DNA of 64,000 bases from Pseudomonas arsenicoxydans (GTDB lineage Bacteria > Pseudomonadota > Gammaproteobacteria > Pseudomonadales > Pseudomonadaceae). The position numbers and the translations under genes are program-made. The DNA lies in contig NZ_RCZE01000008.1 in the NCBI RefSeq assembly GCF_006438915.1, positions 124,001 through 188,000 of the forward strand, in the 5' to 3' direction. Under the pieces are notes generated by a model, which did not search any database, was not told where the DNA came from, and was given only the letters and a program-made list of their open reading frames with translations. Of this stretch, positions 1 to 8,650 are shown piece by piece; positions within the stretch are counted from its first letter, which is position 1, and the number at the start of each line of letters is the position of its first letter.

Positions 1-3000
1 GGCCAGGTAATCGTTGGAGCCGGCCTGCAAGCAGCGCTCCTGATCGTCCTTCATGGCCTTGGCCGTCACCGCAATGATCGGCAGCTTGCGCCAGCGCGGG
101 TCTTTGCGAATCTCGATAGTGGCTTCGAAGCCATCCATCTCCGGCATCATCACGTCCATCAACACCAGATCGATGTCCTCGACTTCATTCAACCTTTCAA
201 TCGCTTCACGACCGTTTCGGCCAATGACCACGACTGCGCCCTTTTGCTCCAGTGCACTGGTGAGGGCAAAGATGTTGCGTACATCGTCGTCCACCAGCAA
301 CACCTTGCGACCCTCAAAGACCTTATCGCGGCTTCGCGCGGTCTTGAGCATCCTCTGTCGTTCATGGGACAACTTCGATTCGACTTTGTGCAGAAAGAGT
401 GTGACCTCATCCAGCAAACGCTCAGGCGAGCGCGCACCCTTGATGATGATCGAGCGCGAATACTTGCGCAGTTCGGCCTCTTCATCGCGGGTCAGGTTAC
501 GGCCGGTGTAGACAATCACCGGCGGGAACGAGCAGATGTCTTCCGTAGACATGCGCTTGAGCAAGTCGTTGCCGAGCATGTCCGGCAATTTCAGGTCGAT
601 AATCATGCAGTCGAAAATCGTCGTGCGCAGCAGGTCCAGCGCGTCCTGCGCCAGGCCAACAGCGGTAATCTCGATGTCTTCGTCGCCGATCAGCCGGGCA
701 ATGCTGTCGCGCTGCAGATCGTCGTCTTCCACCAGCAGCACGCGCTTGACCTTCTGGGTCAGCTTGGCTTCGAGGCGGGCGAACACATCCTTGAGTTCTT
801 CGCGAGTCGTCGGCTTGACCGCGTAACCGATGGCGCCCATGTGCATGGCAGCCTCGACCCGGTCTTCAACGGAAATCACGTGAACCGGGATGTGCCGGGT
901 TTCAGCGTGTTCCTTCAGGCGCTGCAACACGGTCAGCCCGGAATGATCCGGCAGGCGCATGTCCAGCAAAATGGCGTCGGGAATGAACTCCTTGGCCAAG
1001 TCATACCCTTCGTCGGCCCCGTGGGCGACCAGGCACTGATAGCCCAGTTCGTGCGCGAGGTCGAAAAGGATGTTCGCAAAATTCGGCTCATCCTCCACGA
1101 TCAGAATGCACCGCGTCTTGAACGGCGCCTGGGTGCGGTCGTCGTTGAAACGAGGAATATCAACCGGGGCAACCAGTGGGACCAGCGCTGCCGGTGCCGC
1201 ACGGGGGGTGATAGCTACGGGTGAAGCCTGCATCGGCTCGACAGGCTCGTCGCCCGGTTCGACGTATTGCTGAGGCAACACCAGCGTGAACACACTGCCC
1301 TGCCCCGGCTCACTGGTCACGCTGATCGAACCACCGAGCAACGCGGCCAGGTCCCGGGAAATCGACAAGCCCAGACCGGTGCCGCCGTAGCGGCGATTGG
1401 TGGTGCCATCGGCCTGGCGGAACGCCTCGAAAATGCTTTCCTGCTGGTCTTCGGCGATACCGATGCCCGAGTCGCGAATGACAAAGGCCACGCCATTATT
1501 CGGTTGCGATGCCACAGTGAAGCTGACCGAGCCCTTCTCGGTGAATTTCACCGCGTTCGACAGCAGGTTCTTGATCACCTGCTCCAGACGCTGGCGGTCG
1601 GTGAAGAGCATCTTCGGCGCACCGGGTTGCAGTTCGACGTGAAACGCGAGGTGCTTGTCAGCCGCCATGGGCTCGAACATCCCGCGCAAGCCGTCGACCA
1701 GACGCTCGACACTGACGTTCTCGGGGCGTATCTCCAGCTTGCCGGCCTCGACCTTGGAAATGTCGAGGATGTCGTTGATCAGGTTGAGCAAGTCATTACC
1801 GGCGGAATAAATCGACTCGGCGAATTTCACCTGCTCGGCGGTGAGGTTTTCCTGAGGGTTTTCGGCGAGCAATTTGGCCAGGATCAACGAACTGTTCAGC
1901 GGCGTGCGCAGTTCGTGGGACATGTTGGCGAGAAACTCGGACTTGTACTTGCTGGAACGCTGCAGCTCCAGGGCGCGATCCTCGAGCTGCACCTGAACCT
2001 GATTCAACTCTGTGTTTTTCTGGTCCATGGCATCGCGTTGATCAGCGAGGATCTGCGCCTGCTCGGCGAGCTGCTCGTTGGTCTGCTCGAGTTCCACCTG
2101 CTGGGTTTCCAGATGCGCTTGGGATTCCTTGAGAATACGCGACTGTTCTTCCAATTCTTCGTTGGCAGTCTTGAGCTCTTCTTGCTGTACCTGCAGTTCT
2201 TCGTTGAGCTGTTGGGTTTCGCCCAGCACTTCCTGCAAACGTTGACGATAGCGCGCCGCTTCGATGGAGGTGCCGATGTTGCCGGCAATCAACTCCAGCA
2301 ATTCGATGTCTCGATCATTCAAGGGGCGCAGGAAGCCCAGTTCGATCACACCGTTGACCCGGTCATCGTCGCTGGTCGGCACCACGAGCACGCTGTGCGG
2401 CAAGCCTTCGCCGAGGCCGGAACTGACCTTGAAGTAATCGCTTGGAACGTCATCCAGACGAATCAGGCGGGCCTGGTTCGCGACCTGGCCGACAATCCCT
2501 TCATCGCTGTAGATGTGCTGATCGCGCTCTTCCTGCTCGCGGGAGAAACCGTAAGATGCAATGCGCTTGAGGCCTCCGTGTTCTTCGCGAACATAAATGG
2601 CGGCGACGACGGTGCCCAGGTACTGCGCGCAAAACTGCAAAATGTTGCGGCCCAACAGATTGAGGCTCAATTGCCCCAATACTTGTTCGGCCAGCTCGGT
2701 CTGGCCGTTGCGCAGCCAGGCCTGTTGTTCAAGACGCCGGGCGCTGGCTTGCTGCGCAGCCAGGTTGGCACTGTAATTCTGCGAGAGGTTGAGCAGGTCG
2801 CGACGGCCAATGTAGGCCAGCAAGGCACTGATAACGGCGATGAACACCAGGTACAGGCCGATACTCCAGATCGTGGTACGGCGCACGTCGTCGTTACGCG
2901 TGGCGCGCAACTGCTGCTCCATGTCGATCACTTCTTCGAACTGCTTGCGAATTTCATCCGTCAGCCGCTTGCCACGGCCGGCCTTGACTGCGCCGCGGTA

Positions 3001-3423
3001 ATCCCCGCTGGCGCGCTGCAAATCGATCATCGACTGCGCATAAGTCGCCCACTCGGTCTGCAACGCTTGCAGGCGCCGCAAACGATCAGTCTGTGAAGGG
3101 TTGTCGGCGGTGAGTTCGAGCAAGGTGTTGAGCGCGACCGCTATTCTCGGTTTGGCCGTCTCGTACGGTTCAAGAAAGTGATCGTCACCCGTCAGCAGGT
3201 AACCGCGCATGCCGGTTTCCAGATCGACGGTGAGCTTGACTGCTTCATTGGTGTTATTGATCACCCGGTCGGTGTGTTCGACCCACTGGATCACCGACAG
3301 CAGATAGGTAATCAGCGAGACAAAAAACACCGCGCTGATGACACCAACCCCCAACGGCAGACTGACGTTGCGGCTCAGGAGTTTGCGGAATCGTTGTTCA
3401 TCAACCGAAGACGCAGTGGTCAT
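1..3423 (-). CDS. Hybrid sensor histidine kinase/response regulator (CHASE3-GAF-HisKA-HATPase-REC-REC-REC), 3' end cut by window edge
   Basis: Membrane sensor that autophosphorylates on histidine and relays phosphate through attached receiver domains. The reverse frame from the ATG at 3423 is open for at least 1141 codons and runs off the left edge. It begins with a hydrophobic segment (about residues 20-45) and a CHASE3-like region containing LETGMRGYLLTGD. A GAF-like region and a Glu/Gln-rich coiled coil follow. The phosphoacceptor box reads MSHELRTPLN with the His near residue 503, then the ATPase glycine boxes DSGIGI and GGTGLGLSI. Three receiver domains follow, with Asp near residues 821 (DMRLPD), 943 (DLKLPD) and 1090 (DVMMPE). 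The gene is divergent from the small response regulator at 3681, a plausible partner. The ligand is unknown, and domain borders are judged by eye. Confidence 0.93.
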   Translation of the reverse strand, partial: MTTASSVDEQRFRKLLSRNVSLPLGVGVISAVFFVSLITYLLSVIQWVEHTDRVINNTNEAVKLTVDLETGMRGYLLTGDDHFLEPYETAKPRIAVALNTLLELTADNPSQTDRLRRLQALQTEWATYAQSMIDLQRASGDYRGAVKAGRGKRLTDEIRKQFEEVIDMEQQLRATRNDDVRRTTIWSIGLYLVFIAVISALLAYIGRRDLLNLSQNYSANLAAQQASARRLEQQAWLRNGQTELAEQVLGQLSLNLLGRNILQFCAQYLGTVVAAIYVREEHGGLKRIASYGFSREQEERDQHIYSDEGIVGQVANQARLIRLDDVPSDYFKVSSGLGEGLPHSVLVVPTSDDDRVNGVIELGFLRPLNDRDIELLELIAGNIGTSIEAARYRQRLQEVLGETQQLNEELQVQQEELKTANEELEEQSRILKESQAHLETQQVELEQTNEQLAEQAQILADQRDAMDQKNTELNQVQVQLEDRALELQRSSKYKSEFLANMSHELRTPLNSSLILAKLLAENPQENLTAEQVKFAESIYSAGNDLLNLINDILDISKVEAGKLEIRPENVSVERLVDGLRGMFEPMAADKHLAFHVELQPGAPKMLFTDRQRLEQVIKNLLSNAVKFTEKGSVSFTVASQPNNGVAFVIRDSGIGIAEDQQESIFEAFRQADGTTNRRYGGTGLGLSISRDLAALLGGSISVTSEPGQGSVFTLVLPQQYVEPGDEPVEPMQASPVAITPRAAPAALVPLVAPVDIPRFNDDRTQAPFKTRCILIVEDEPNFANILFDLAHELGYQCLVAHGADEGYDLAKEFIPDAILLDMRLPDHSGLTVLQRLKEHAETRHIPVHVISVEDRVEAAMHMGAIGYAVKPTTREELKDVFARLEAKLTQKVKRVLLVEDDDLQRDSIARLIGDEDIEITAVGLAQDALDLLRTTIFDCMIIDLKLPDMLGNDLLKRMSTEDICSFPPVIVYTGRNLTRDEEAELRKYSRSIIIKGARSPERLLDEVTLFLHKVESKLSHERQRMLKTARSRDKVFEGRKVLLVDDDVRNIFALTSALEQKGAVVVIGRNGREAIERLNEVEDIDLVLMDVMMPEMDGFEATIEIRKDPRWRKLPIIAVTAKAMKDDQERCLQAGSNDYLA

Positions 3424-3680
3424 GTGGAGGCCTTGTCGAACTGTTCAAAATGATGGAGTTTGCCCCAAACAGGGCGTGTTGATCCAATTTTCTGCCGCGT
3501 TTCAGGGTAAATCCCAGCATTTAGCTGCGCGTGCGCTAGGGGAGCGGTTATCCTTGCCATATTGACCGCTATTCTTTTTTGCACAGCGTTGGGAACTTGT
3601 CGGGATCCGCCACTTACTCATGCAAGAGCCCGGCGACTTTCTCGACCGGCACCCTGAATTCAATCTTTGAGAGCCCCACT

Positions 3681-4049
3681 ATGTCCGCCAACGCATCCAT
3701 CATATTAGTAGTCGAAGACGATGCCATTGTGCGCATGCTGATCGTTGACGTGCTGGAGGAGCTGGAGTTCAAAGTTCTTGAAGCGGATGGCAGCGAACAG
3801 GCGCTGGAATTTCTCAACGACGAAGACCAGTACATCGATTTGATGATGACCGATGTCGGTCTGCCCGTGATGGACGGTCGTGAGCTAGCCACCCAGGCAC
3901 GGATGCTTCGCCCTGAGTTACCTATTCTGTTCGCCAGCGGTTATGCCGAAAGCATTGATGTGCCTGCCGGCATGCAGGTGATCGGCAAACCATTCTCGAT
4001 TGATCAGCTGCGGGACAAGGTCAAGTCCATGCTCGGCAGCCAGGCCTGA
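3681..4049 (+). CDS. Single-domain (CheY-like) response regulator
   Basis: A 122-residue protein that is only a receiver domain, with no DNA-binding output. The acidic pair EDD sits near residue 12, the phospho-acceptor Asp lies in TDVGLP, and the conserved Lys is in GKPF near the C-terminus. The ATG at 3681 follows a short purine-rich stretch. An in-frame start further upstream would add an N-terminus unlike a receiver domain, so it was not used. It is transcribed away from the multi-receiver hybrid kinase at 1-3423, so it may accept phosphate from it or act as a phosphate sink. That link is inferred from position only. Confidence 0.88.
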   Translation: MSANASIILVVEDDAIVRMLIVDVLEELEFKVLEADGSEQALEFLNDEDQYIDLMMTDVGLPVMDGRELATQARMLRPELPILFASGYAESIDVPAGMQVIGKPFSIDQLRDKVKSMLGSQA

Positions 4050-4099
4050 GTTCTTCGTATTACCCTCCACCACTTACCCGCACCAAGGAATACCCGTTA

Positions 4100-5395
4100 A
4101 TGAGTCAGCCCCGCGCAACCAAAGTTCTGGTTATTGGTTACGTCTGGCCCGAGCCCCGCTCTTCAGCGGCCAGCGGGCATGTCATGCAAATACTCGATAC
4201 GTTCTTGCAGCAAGGCTGGGACATCACCTTCAGCAGCCCCGCCGGCACCGGCGAACACCGGGCGGACCTGACAGCGCTGGGTATCCGTGAAGTCGCCATC
4301 GAGTTGAACAACAGCAGCTTCGACGCGTTCATCACTGAACTGGCACCGGATATCGTGCTGTTCGATCAGTTCATGATGGAAGAACAGTTCGGCTGGCGCG
4401 TTGAAAAACACTGCCCCGACGCGTTGCGTGTACTCGAAACCTCCGACTTGCAAAGCCTACGGCACGCCCGGCATCAACGCCTTAAAGAGCGTTTGAAGGA
4501 CCGTGACGACGCCAATGATTTCCGCGAGTTGTTTGCGCCGGCATTGCGTGAAGAATTCGAATTGATGGCCGACACCGAGCTGGCTAAACGCGAGATCGCC
4601 GCGCTGTATCGGTGCGACTTGAACCTGATGATTTCCGAAGTGGAGATCGAGTTACTGGTCGAACAATTCAAACTGCCGCGCAACCTGCTGCACTGGTGCC
4701 CGTTGATGGTTGATCTGCCGAGTGCGCCGCCAACTGCATTTACAGACCGCGCGCACTTTTTGAGTATCGGTAACTTCCGCCATGCGCCTAACTGGGATGC
4801 GGTGCTCTGGATGAAAACGACCATCTGGCCGCTGATTCGCGAACAGCTGCCCACGGCGCAGTTACACATCTACGGCGCTTACACACCCCCCAAGGCCACG
4901 GCATTGCACAATCCAATGCAGGGTTTTCATGTGATGAACTGGGCTGAGGATGCCTTGCAAGTGATGTCGGCGGCGCGGGTGTGCCTGGCACCGCTGCGGT
5001 TCGGTGCGGGTATCAAAGGCAAGATCGTCGATGCAATGCTGTGTGGCACGCCCACAGTCACAACGCCAATCGGAGCTGAAGCGATGCATGGCGAACATCT
5101 GTGGCCCGGCGCAGTGACCCAGACAGCTCAGGCGTTTGCCGACAGTGCGGTTCGACTGTACAAGGATGAAGCACTTTGGACGCACGCCCAATCCCTGGGG
5201 ACGACGTTGTTGGCCGATCGTTATCGACAGTCGGAACATGGTCCGGCACTGATTGAAAAGTTTCTGTATTGCCAACAACACCTGGCACAACTTAGGCGGA
5301 ACAATTTTACGGGCAGCATGTTGCGACATCACCACCATAAAAGTACGCAATACATGGCCCAGTGGATTGAAGCGAAGAACCGCAGCCCTTCGTAG
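4100..5395 (+). CDS. Glycosyltransferase, GT-B fold (GT4-like)
   Basis: 431-residue putative sugar transferase. The N-terminal Rossmann start KVLVIGYVWPEPRSSAASGH resembles the acceptor-side domain of GT4-type enzymes. The C-terminal half holds the donor-binding pattern: SIGNFRHAPNWDAV, then APLRFGAGIKGKIVDAMLCG with the acid and glycine positions that usually contact the nucleotide sugar. A central stretch rich in Lys, Glu and Arg (about residues 120-170) is probably helical. It has no signal peptide or membrane segment, so it should be cytosolic or peripheral. It starts 50 bp after the response regulator on the same strand and may be co-transcribed. Substrate and product cannot be read from the sequence. 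Confidence 0.85.
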   Translation: MSQPRATKVLVIGYVWPEPRSSAASGHVMQILDTFLQQGWDITFSSPAGTGEHRADLTALGIREVAIELNNSSFDAFITELAPDIVLFDQFMMEEQFGWRVEKHCPDALRVLETSDLQSLRHARHQRLKERLKDRDDANDFRELFAPALREEFELMADTELAKREIAALYRCDLNLMISEVEIELLVEQFKLPRNLLHWCPLMVDLPSAPPTAFTDRAHFLSIGNFRHAPNWDAVLWMKTTIWPLIREQLPTAQLHIYGAYTPPKATALHNPMQGFHVMNWAEDALQVMSAARVCLAPLRFGAGIKGKIVDAMLCGTPTVTTPIGAEAMHGEHLWPGAVTQTAQAFADSAVRLYKDEALWTHAQSLGTTLLADRYRQSEHGPALIEKFLYCQQHLAQLRRNNFTGSMLRHHHHKSTQYMAQWIEAKNRSPS

Positions 5396-5467
5396 AATTC
5401 CGGACGATAAACATTTTGCATAATCCGACTTGTTGACCCCGCCAGACAGTCTCTCTATAAACACCCA

Positions 5468-5500
5468 GCCGAACATTAATCTAATTGGTTTATGTTCGGC
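5468..5500. promoter_or_regulatory. Inverted repeat upstream of the PLC-like genes
   Basis: GCCGAACAT (5468-5476) is repeated in inverted form as ATGTTCGGC (5492-5500) with a 15-nt AT-rich spacer. There is no T-run after it, so it is not a standard terminator. It lies about 40 bp upstream of the start at 5542 and could be an operator. This is inference from symmetry alone. Confidence 0.35.
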
Positions 5501-5541
5501 ACGACTCATCCAACCCACTCACTCATGCAAGGATGCATTGA

Positions 5542-6408
5542 ATGGACACTATTGTTCAAAATAGCTACACACTTAATAACTGGATGTCCGCCACGCCGGC
5601 GATTGATACATTGTCCCTCAACCAATTAACGTTGCCAGGCACCCATAATGCCGGCAGCGACTGGAAGGCCTCATGGCCACTCATTCCAGGGGCGCACTGG
5701 CTGGCCTGTCAACATGAATCTTTTCATGCCCAGTTGAACCACGGCGCTCGAGCGCTCGACATTCGTTTGATGTACGACGCCGATGCTCCTGGGCTTGGTA
5801 AATTCCGAATTCATCATAATGGTTACCGCAACGATCGAACCCTGGGGAGCCTTGTCAATAACGTGAGGGAGTTTCTTATACAGAACCCCAACGAGTTCAT
5901 CATCCTGGACTTTCATGACTTGCAGGGCGACACGTTTGATTTCGTTTACTTCAACAACATGATGGTGCGGTTTATCGGCGAACGCATCATCCCTCCCCAA
6001 AACCTGCACATGAGCCTGACCCAACTGAAAAAGCTCAGTCCATTGCAGCGAGTTCTGGTCGCGGCCCCTCGGCACAGAGCACTGGACAGAAACGTATTTG
6101 TCGAACAGATAGAGCACAAATGGTCTGGCAGCGGCATGACCGATACTGCAGAACTTGAAAAGCACATTATTGAAGTACTGAAATACCCACCGGGTACCTG
6201 GGCACTCTGGTCGCTTTCCGCTACCAGTTACAGCGCTCTCGGCGGCCCGGTGGATATTCACGAAAAACTCGACGCCTGGTTTGACCCTGAGAAGAGCAAC
6301 TGGGCGCAAAAGTGCAGCATTATCAATGTCGACTTTATTGACGAGTCCCGACTGGTTTCTTATTGCCGAGCGGTCAATCTGACAAAAGCCAGTCAGCGAA
6401 ACCCTTAG
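5542..6408 (+). CDS. PI-PLC X-domain phosphodiesterase-like protein, copy 1
   Basis: 288-residue member of the bacterial phosphatidylinositol-specific phospholipase C (X-domain) superfamily. The visible signature is LPGTHNAGSDWK with the first catalytic His, then ARALDIRLMYD, then the second His in FRIHHNGYRND, and IILDFHDLQ. These match the TIM-barrel active-site pattern of bacterial PI-PLC enzymes that cleave without metal. There is no signal peptide, so export would need another route. A paralogue follows at 6536. The substrate is unknown, since many X-domain proteins in bacteria are uncharacterised. Confidence 0.82.
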   Translation: MDTIVQNSYTLNNWMSATPAIDTLSLNQLTLPGTHNAGSDWKASWPLIPGAHWLACQHESFHAQLNHGARALDIRLMYDADAPGLGKFRIHHNGYRNDRTLGSLVNNVREFLIQNPNEFIILDFHDLQGDTFDFVYFNNMMVRFIGERIIPPQNLHMSLTQLKKLSPLQRVLVAAPRHRALDRNVFVEQIEHKWSGSGMTDTAELEKHIIEVLKYPPGTWALWSLSATSYSALGGPVDIHEKLDAWFDPEKSNWAQKCSIINVDFIDESRLVSYCRAVNLTKASQRNP

Positions 6409-6535
6409 TTTCGGTGCCATTAAATGGCTATTTTTGTGCAGGTGTTTCCGTGACTGGCAATTCTGCCAGTCACTTCTACGCTGGGTCATGAAAGTCTCCC
6501 CACGGATGGGGCGAATCAACGACAAGGAAACTGTC

Positions 6536-7417
6536 ATGACCCGCAGCACAACGATCACACTCGACAAACAGAGATGGATGAGCACCGTGCTGGATATTGG
6601 ACGGTTGAAGCTGACCGATATTGTATGGCCTGGCGTACATAACGCCGGGATGGACAAGAAGGCACCCAACTACGAGGTGGTATTCGGTAACTGGACGACG
6701 TGCCAGAACGATTCATTTGCCTGGCAATTGGCCAACGGTGCACGGGCATTCGATATCCGGCTCGGCTATACCGCCGGCCCGCAATTACCGGTCTACTACT
6801 TCCATCACAACGGCTATCAGTCCCACCGTATTCTTGATGAACTGATCGACGCGGTGACGACATTCCTCACTCGGAATCCGGATGAGTTCATCGTCCTCGA
6901 CTTCCATCAGTTGGGAGATGCGGCCAGGCCTTTCGATTACCAACAGCTCAACGATGTGTTGATACGACGACTGGGGGCTCGCCTGATTCGCACCGCCGAT
7001 TCACTCAGCACCGTCGAACAGCTCAAGCGCAACGGTTCGCAGCGCCGCATCGTCTTGGCGGCGCATGGGAAACCCGGGCTGGACGGTGAGTTTTTCTGGC
7101 CGCTGATTCCTCATAAGTGGAACGGCAAGACATTCACCGATGCCAGTGTCCTGAAATCACACATCGAGACCACGCTCACAGAAGCACCTTACGAGACCTT
7201 TCTCTGGTCGTTGCCAGCGACTTGCTATTCGCTGCTGGGTGGACCGCAACACATCAAAAGCCAAATCAACGACTGGTTTCACACCACCCGCGATTGGGTG
7301 ACCCGATGCAGCATCATCAGCACCGATTTCTTTGATGAGGCGGATATTGTCCGCTATTGCTGGAGTGCCACCAGCATGAAGGCGGTTTACGGACATCTGT
7401 TGCATGAACCGGCGTAA
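6536..7417 (+). CDS. PI-PLC X-domain phosphodiesterase-like protein, copy 2
   Basis: 293-residue paralogue of the preceding gene, with the same ordered motifs: WPGVHNAGMDKK, ARAFDIRLGY, YFHHNGYQSHR and IVLDFHQLG. The two active-site histidines are therefore kept. The ATG at 6536 is chosen because GACAAGGAAA lies just upstream. An upstream in-frame start at 6434 would add a poorly conserved extension. The first catalytic motif differs from copy 1 (VHNAG versus THNAG), and the two proteins are clearly divergent, so this is an older duplication rather than a recent one. No secretion signal is visible. Confidence 0.82.
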   Translation: MTRSTTITLDKQRWMSTVLDIGRLKLTDIVWPGVHNAGMDKKAPNYEVVFGNWTTCQNDSFAWQLANGARAFDIRLGYTAGPQLPVYYFHHNGYQSHRILDELIDAVTTFLTRNPDEFIVLDFHQLGDAARPFDYQQLNDVLIRRLGARLIRTADSLSTVEQLKRNGSQRRIVLAAHGKPGLDGEFFWPLIPHKWNGKTFTDASVLKSHIETTLTEAPYETFLWSLPATCYSLLGGPQHIKSQINDWFHTTRDWVTRCSIISTDFFDEADIVRYCWSATSMKAVYGHLLHEPA

Positions 7418-7496
7418 GCGAAAGTCGTTGGTGGCTGGCATCGCAGGTGCCAAAAGGGGCATGATCCGGTAGCGATAACAAGAAAAGCGCCCTGAC

Positions 7497-8402
7497 ATGA
7501 CCCGAACAACCCGCGTGACAGACCCCTCCTATGAACTGATGGATGACCATAACGGGTTGTCCATTATTTACCGGCAGCACGGGTTCCCCTGCCCGTTGGT
7601 GCGCTGGCATTTTCACAAGGAATACGAGCTGCACCTGATCGTTGCCAGCTCAGGCAAGGTGTTCATCGGCGACTACATCGGCAATTTCTATCCAGAGACG
7701 CTTTTCCTCACGGGCCCCAACCTGCCGCACAACTGGATCAGCCAGGTCGCGGAAGATGAAGTGGTGCCCAAGCGCGACATGTTGGTCAATTTCACTGACG
7801 AGTTGTTCGAAAGCGGCCATCAGGTGTTTGCCGAACTCAAGACCCTTGCACCACTGCTGGAGCGCGCGCAGTACGGCATCGAGTTTCGTTGCAAGCGCAC
7901 CATCCGCCAGGCCATGACGATGATGCAGCGCATTGCCGACACCAAAGGGGTAACCCGCCTCGGGCATTTTTTTATTTTGCTGGAACTGCTGGCGGCCTCC
8001 GACGACTTTCAATTGCTGTCCGGCGCGACGACGCCGCAATTGGCCGATGAGCACAATATCGATCGCACCAACCGCGCCGTGGACTACATTTTTGCCCATT
8101 ACGCCCGGGAGCTGCCGCTTGAGGAAGTCGCCGGGCATTTGGGCATGAAGCCGACTTACTTCAGCCGGGTGTTCAAGCAGGCTACGGGGCGCTGCTTTAT
8201 CGAATTCGTCAATCGTCTGCGCATCAGCAAATCGTGTGAGCTGCTGGCCGATGGCGACAAACCGGTCACCGACGTGTGCTTCGAGTCGGGCTTCAACAAT
8301 ATTTCCAATTTCAACCGCCGTTTCCAGCAACTCAAGGGCATGACACCGACGCACTACCGGCGGCTGGTGGTGCAGCGCCTTACTGAGCAGAATCTGAGCT
8401 GA
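7497..8402 (+). CDS. mtlR: AraC-family activator of the mannitol operon, MtlR
   Basis: 301-residue AraC/XylS-type regulator. The N-terminal half carries the cupin-like sugar-sensing region (HFHKEYELHLIV). The C-terminal ~100 residues carry two helix-turn-helix units, the first around LEEVAGHLGMKPTYFSRVFK and the second in the VCFESGFNNISNFNRRFQ region followed by GMTPTHYR. It sits directly upstream of and in the same direction as the mannitol transport and catabolic genes, which is the position of mtlR in P. fluorescens, where it activates the mtlE promoter with mannitol, sorbitol or arabitol as inducers. The inducer here is inferred from that family knowledge. Confidence 0.92.
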   Translation: MTRTTRVTDPSYELMDDHNGLSIIYRQHGFPCPLVRWHFHKEYELHLIVASSGKVFIGDYIGNFYPETLFLTGPNLPHNWISQVAEDEVVPKRDMLVNFTDELFESGHQVFAELKTLAPLLERAQYGIEFRCKRTIRQAMTMMQRIADTKGVTRLGHFFILLELLAASDDFQLLSGATTPQLADEHNIDRTNRAVDYIFAHYARELPLEEVAGHLGMKPTYFSRVFKQATGRCFIEFVNRLRISKSCELLADGDKPVTDVCFESGFNNISNFNRRFQQLKGMTPTHYRRLVVQRLTEQNLS

Positions 8403-8500
8403 CTCCCACAGGGGACCTGTCTTGCAGTCGAAAACCTGTACGTATCTGATACCGCTCCCTCGCTGAAAAGCCCTTCCCTGCGTCTACCGCTTTAAAGTCC

Positions 8501-8541
8501 AGTGCAAAATAGTATCAATTCAAGTGCGATGGATGATTTGT
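8501..8541 (+). promoter_or_regulatory. Candidate MtlR tandem half-sites upstream of mtlE
   Basis: In the 248-bp mtlR-mtlE gap, AGTGC occurs at 8501 and again at 8523, in the same orientation, 22 bp apart (about two helical turns). Both are followed by A/T-rich sequence. Tandem half-sites at this spacing fit AraC-family activators. The assignment is inferred, and no footprint was available. Confidence 0.4.
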
Positions 8542-8650
8542 CACGACATCAATTGAAGGCTGTAATCAGTGCACATTCTTCCTGCCTCGGAAGACACAAA
8601 AACAATAACTGTCCTTCTGTATCCCTTTGGGTGCAGAAAAGGAGTGCACG

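Noticed and set aside
1267..3096. Open plus-strand frame of 609 codons
   Set aside because: It lies antisense to the sensor kinase, whose minus frame carries clear kinase and receiver motifs; the plus reading has no family-like pattern.
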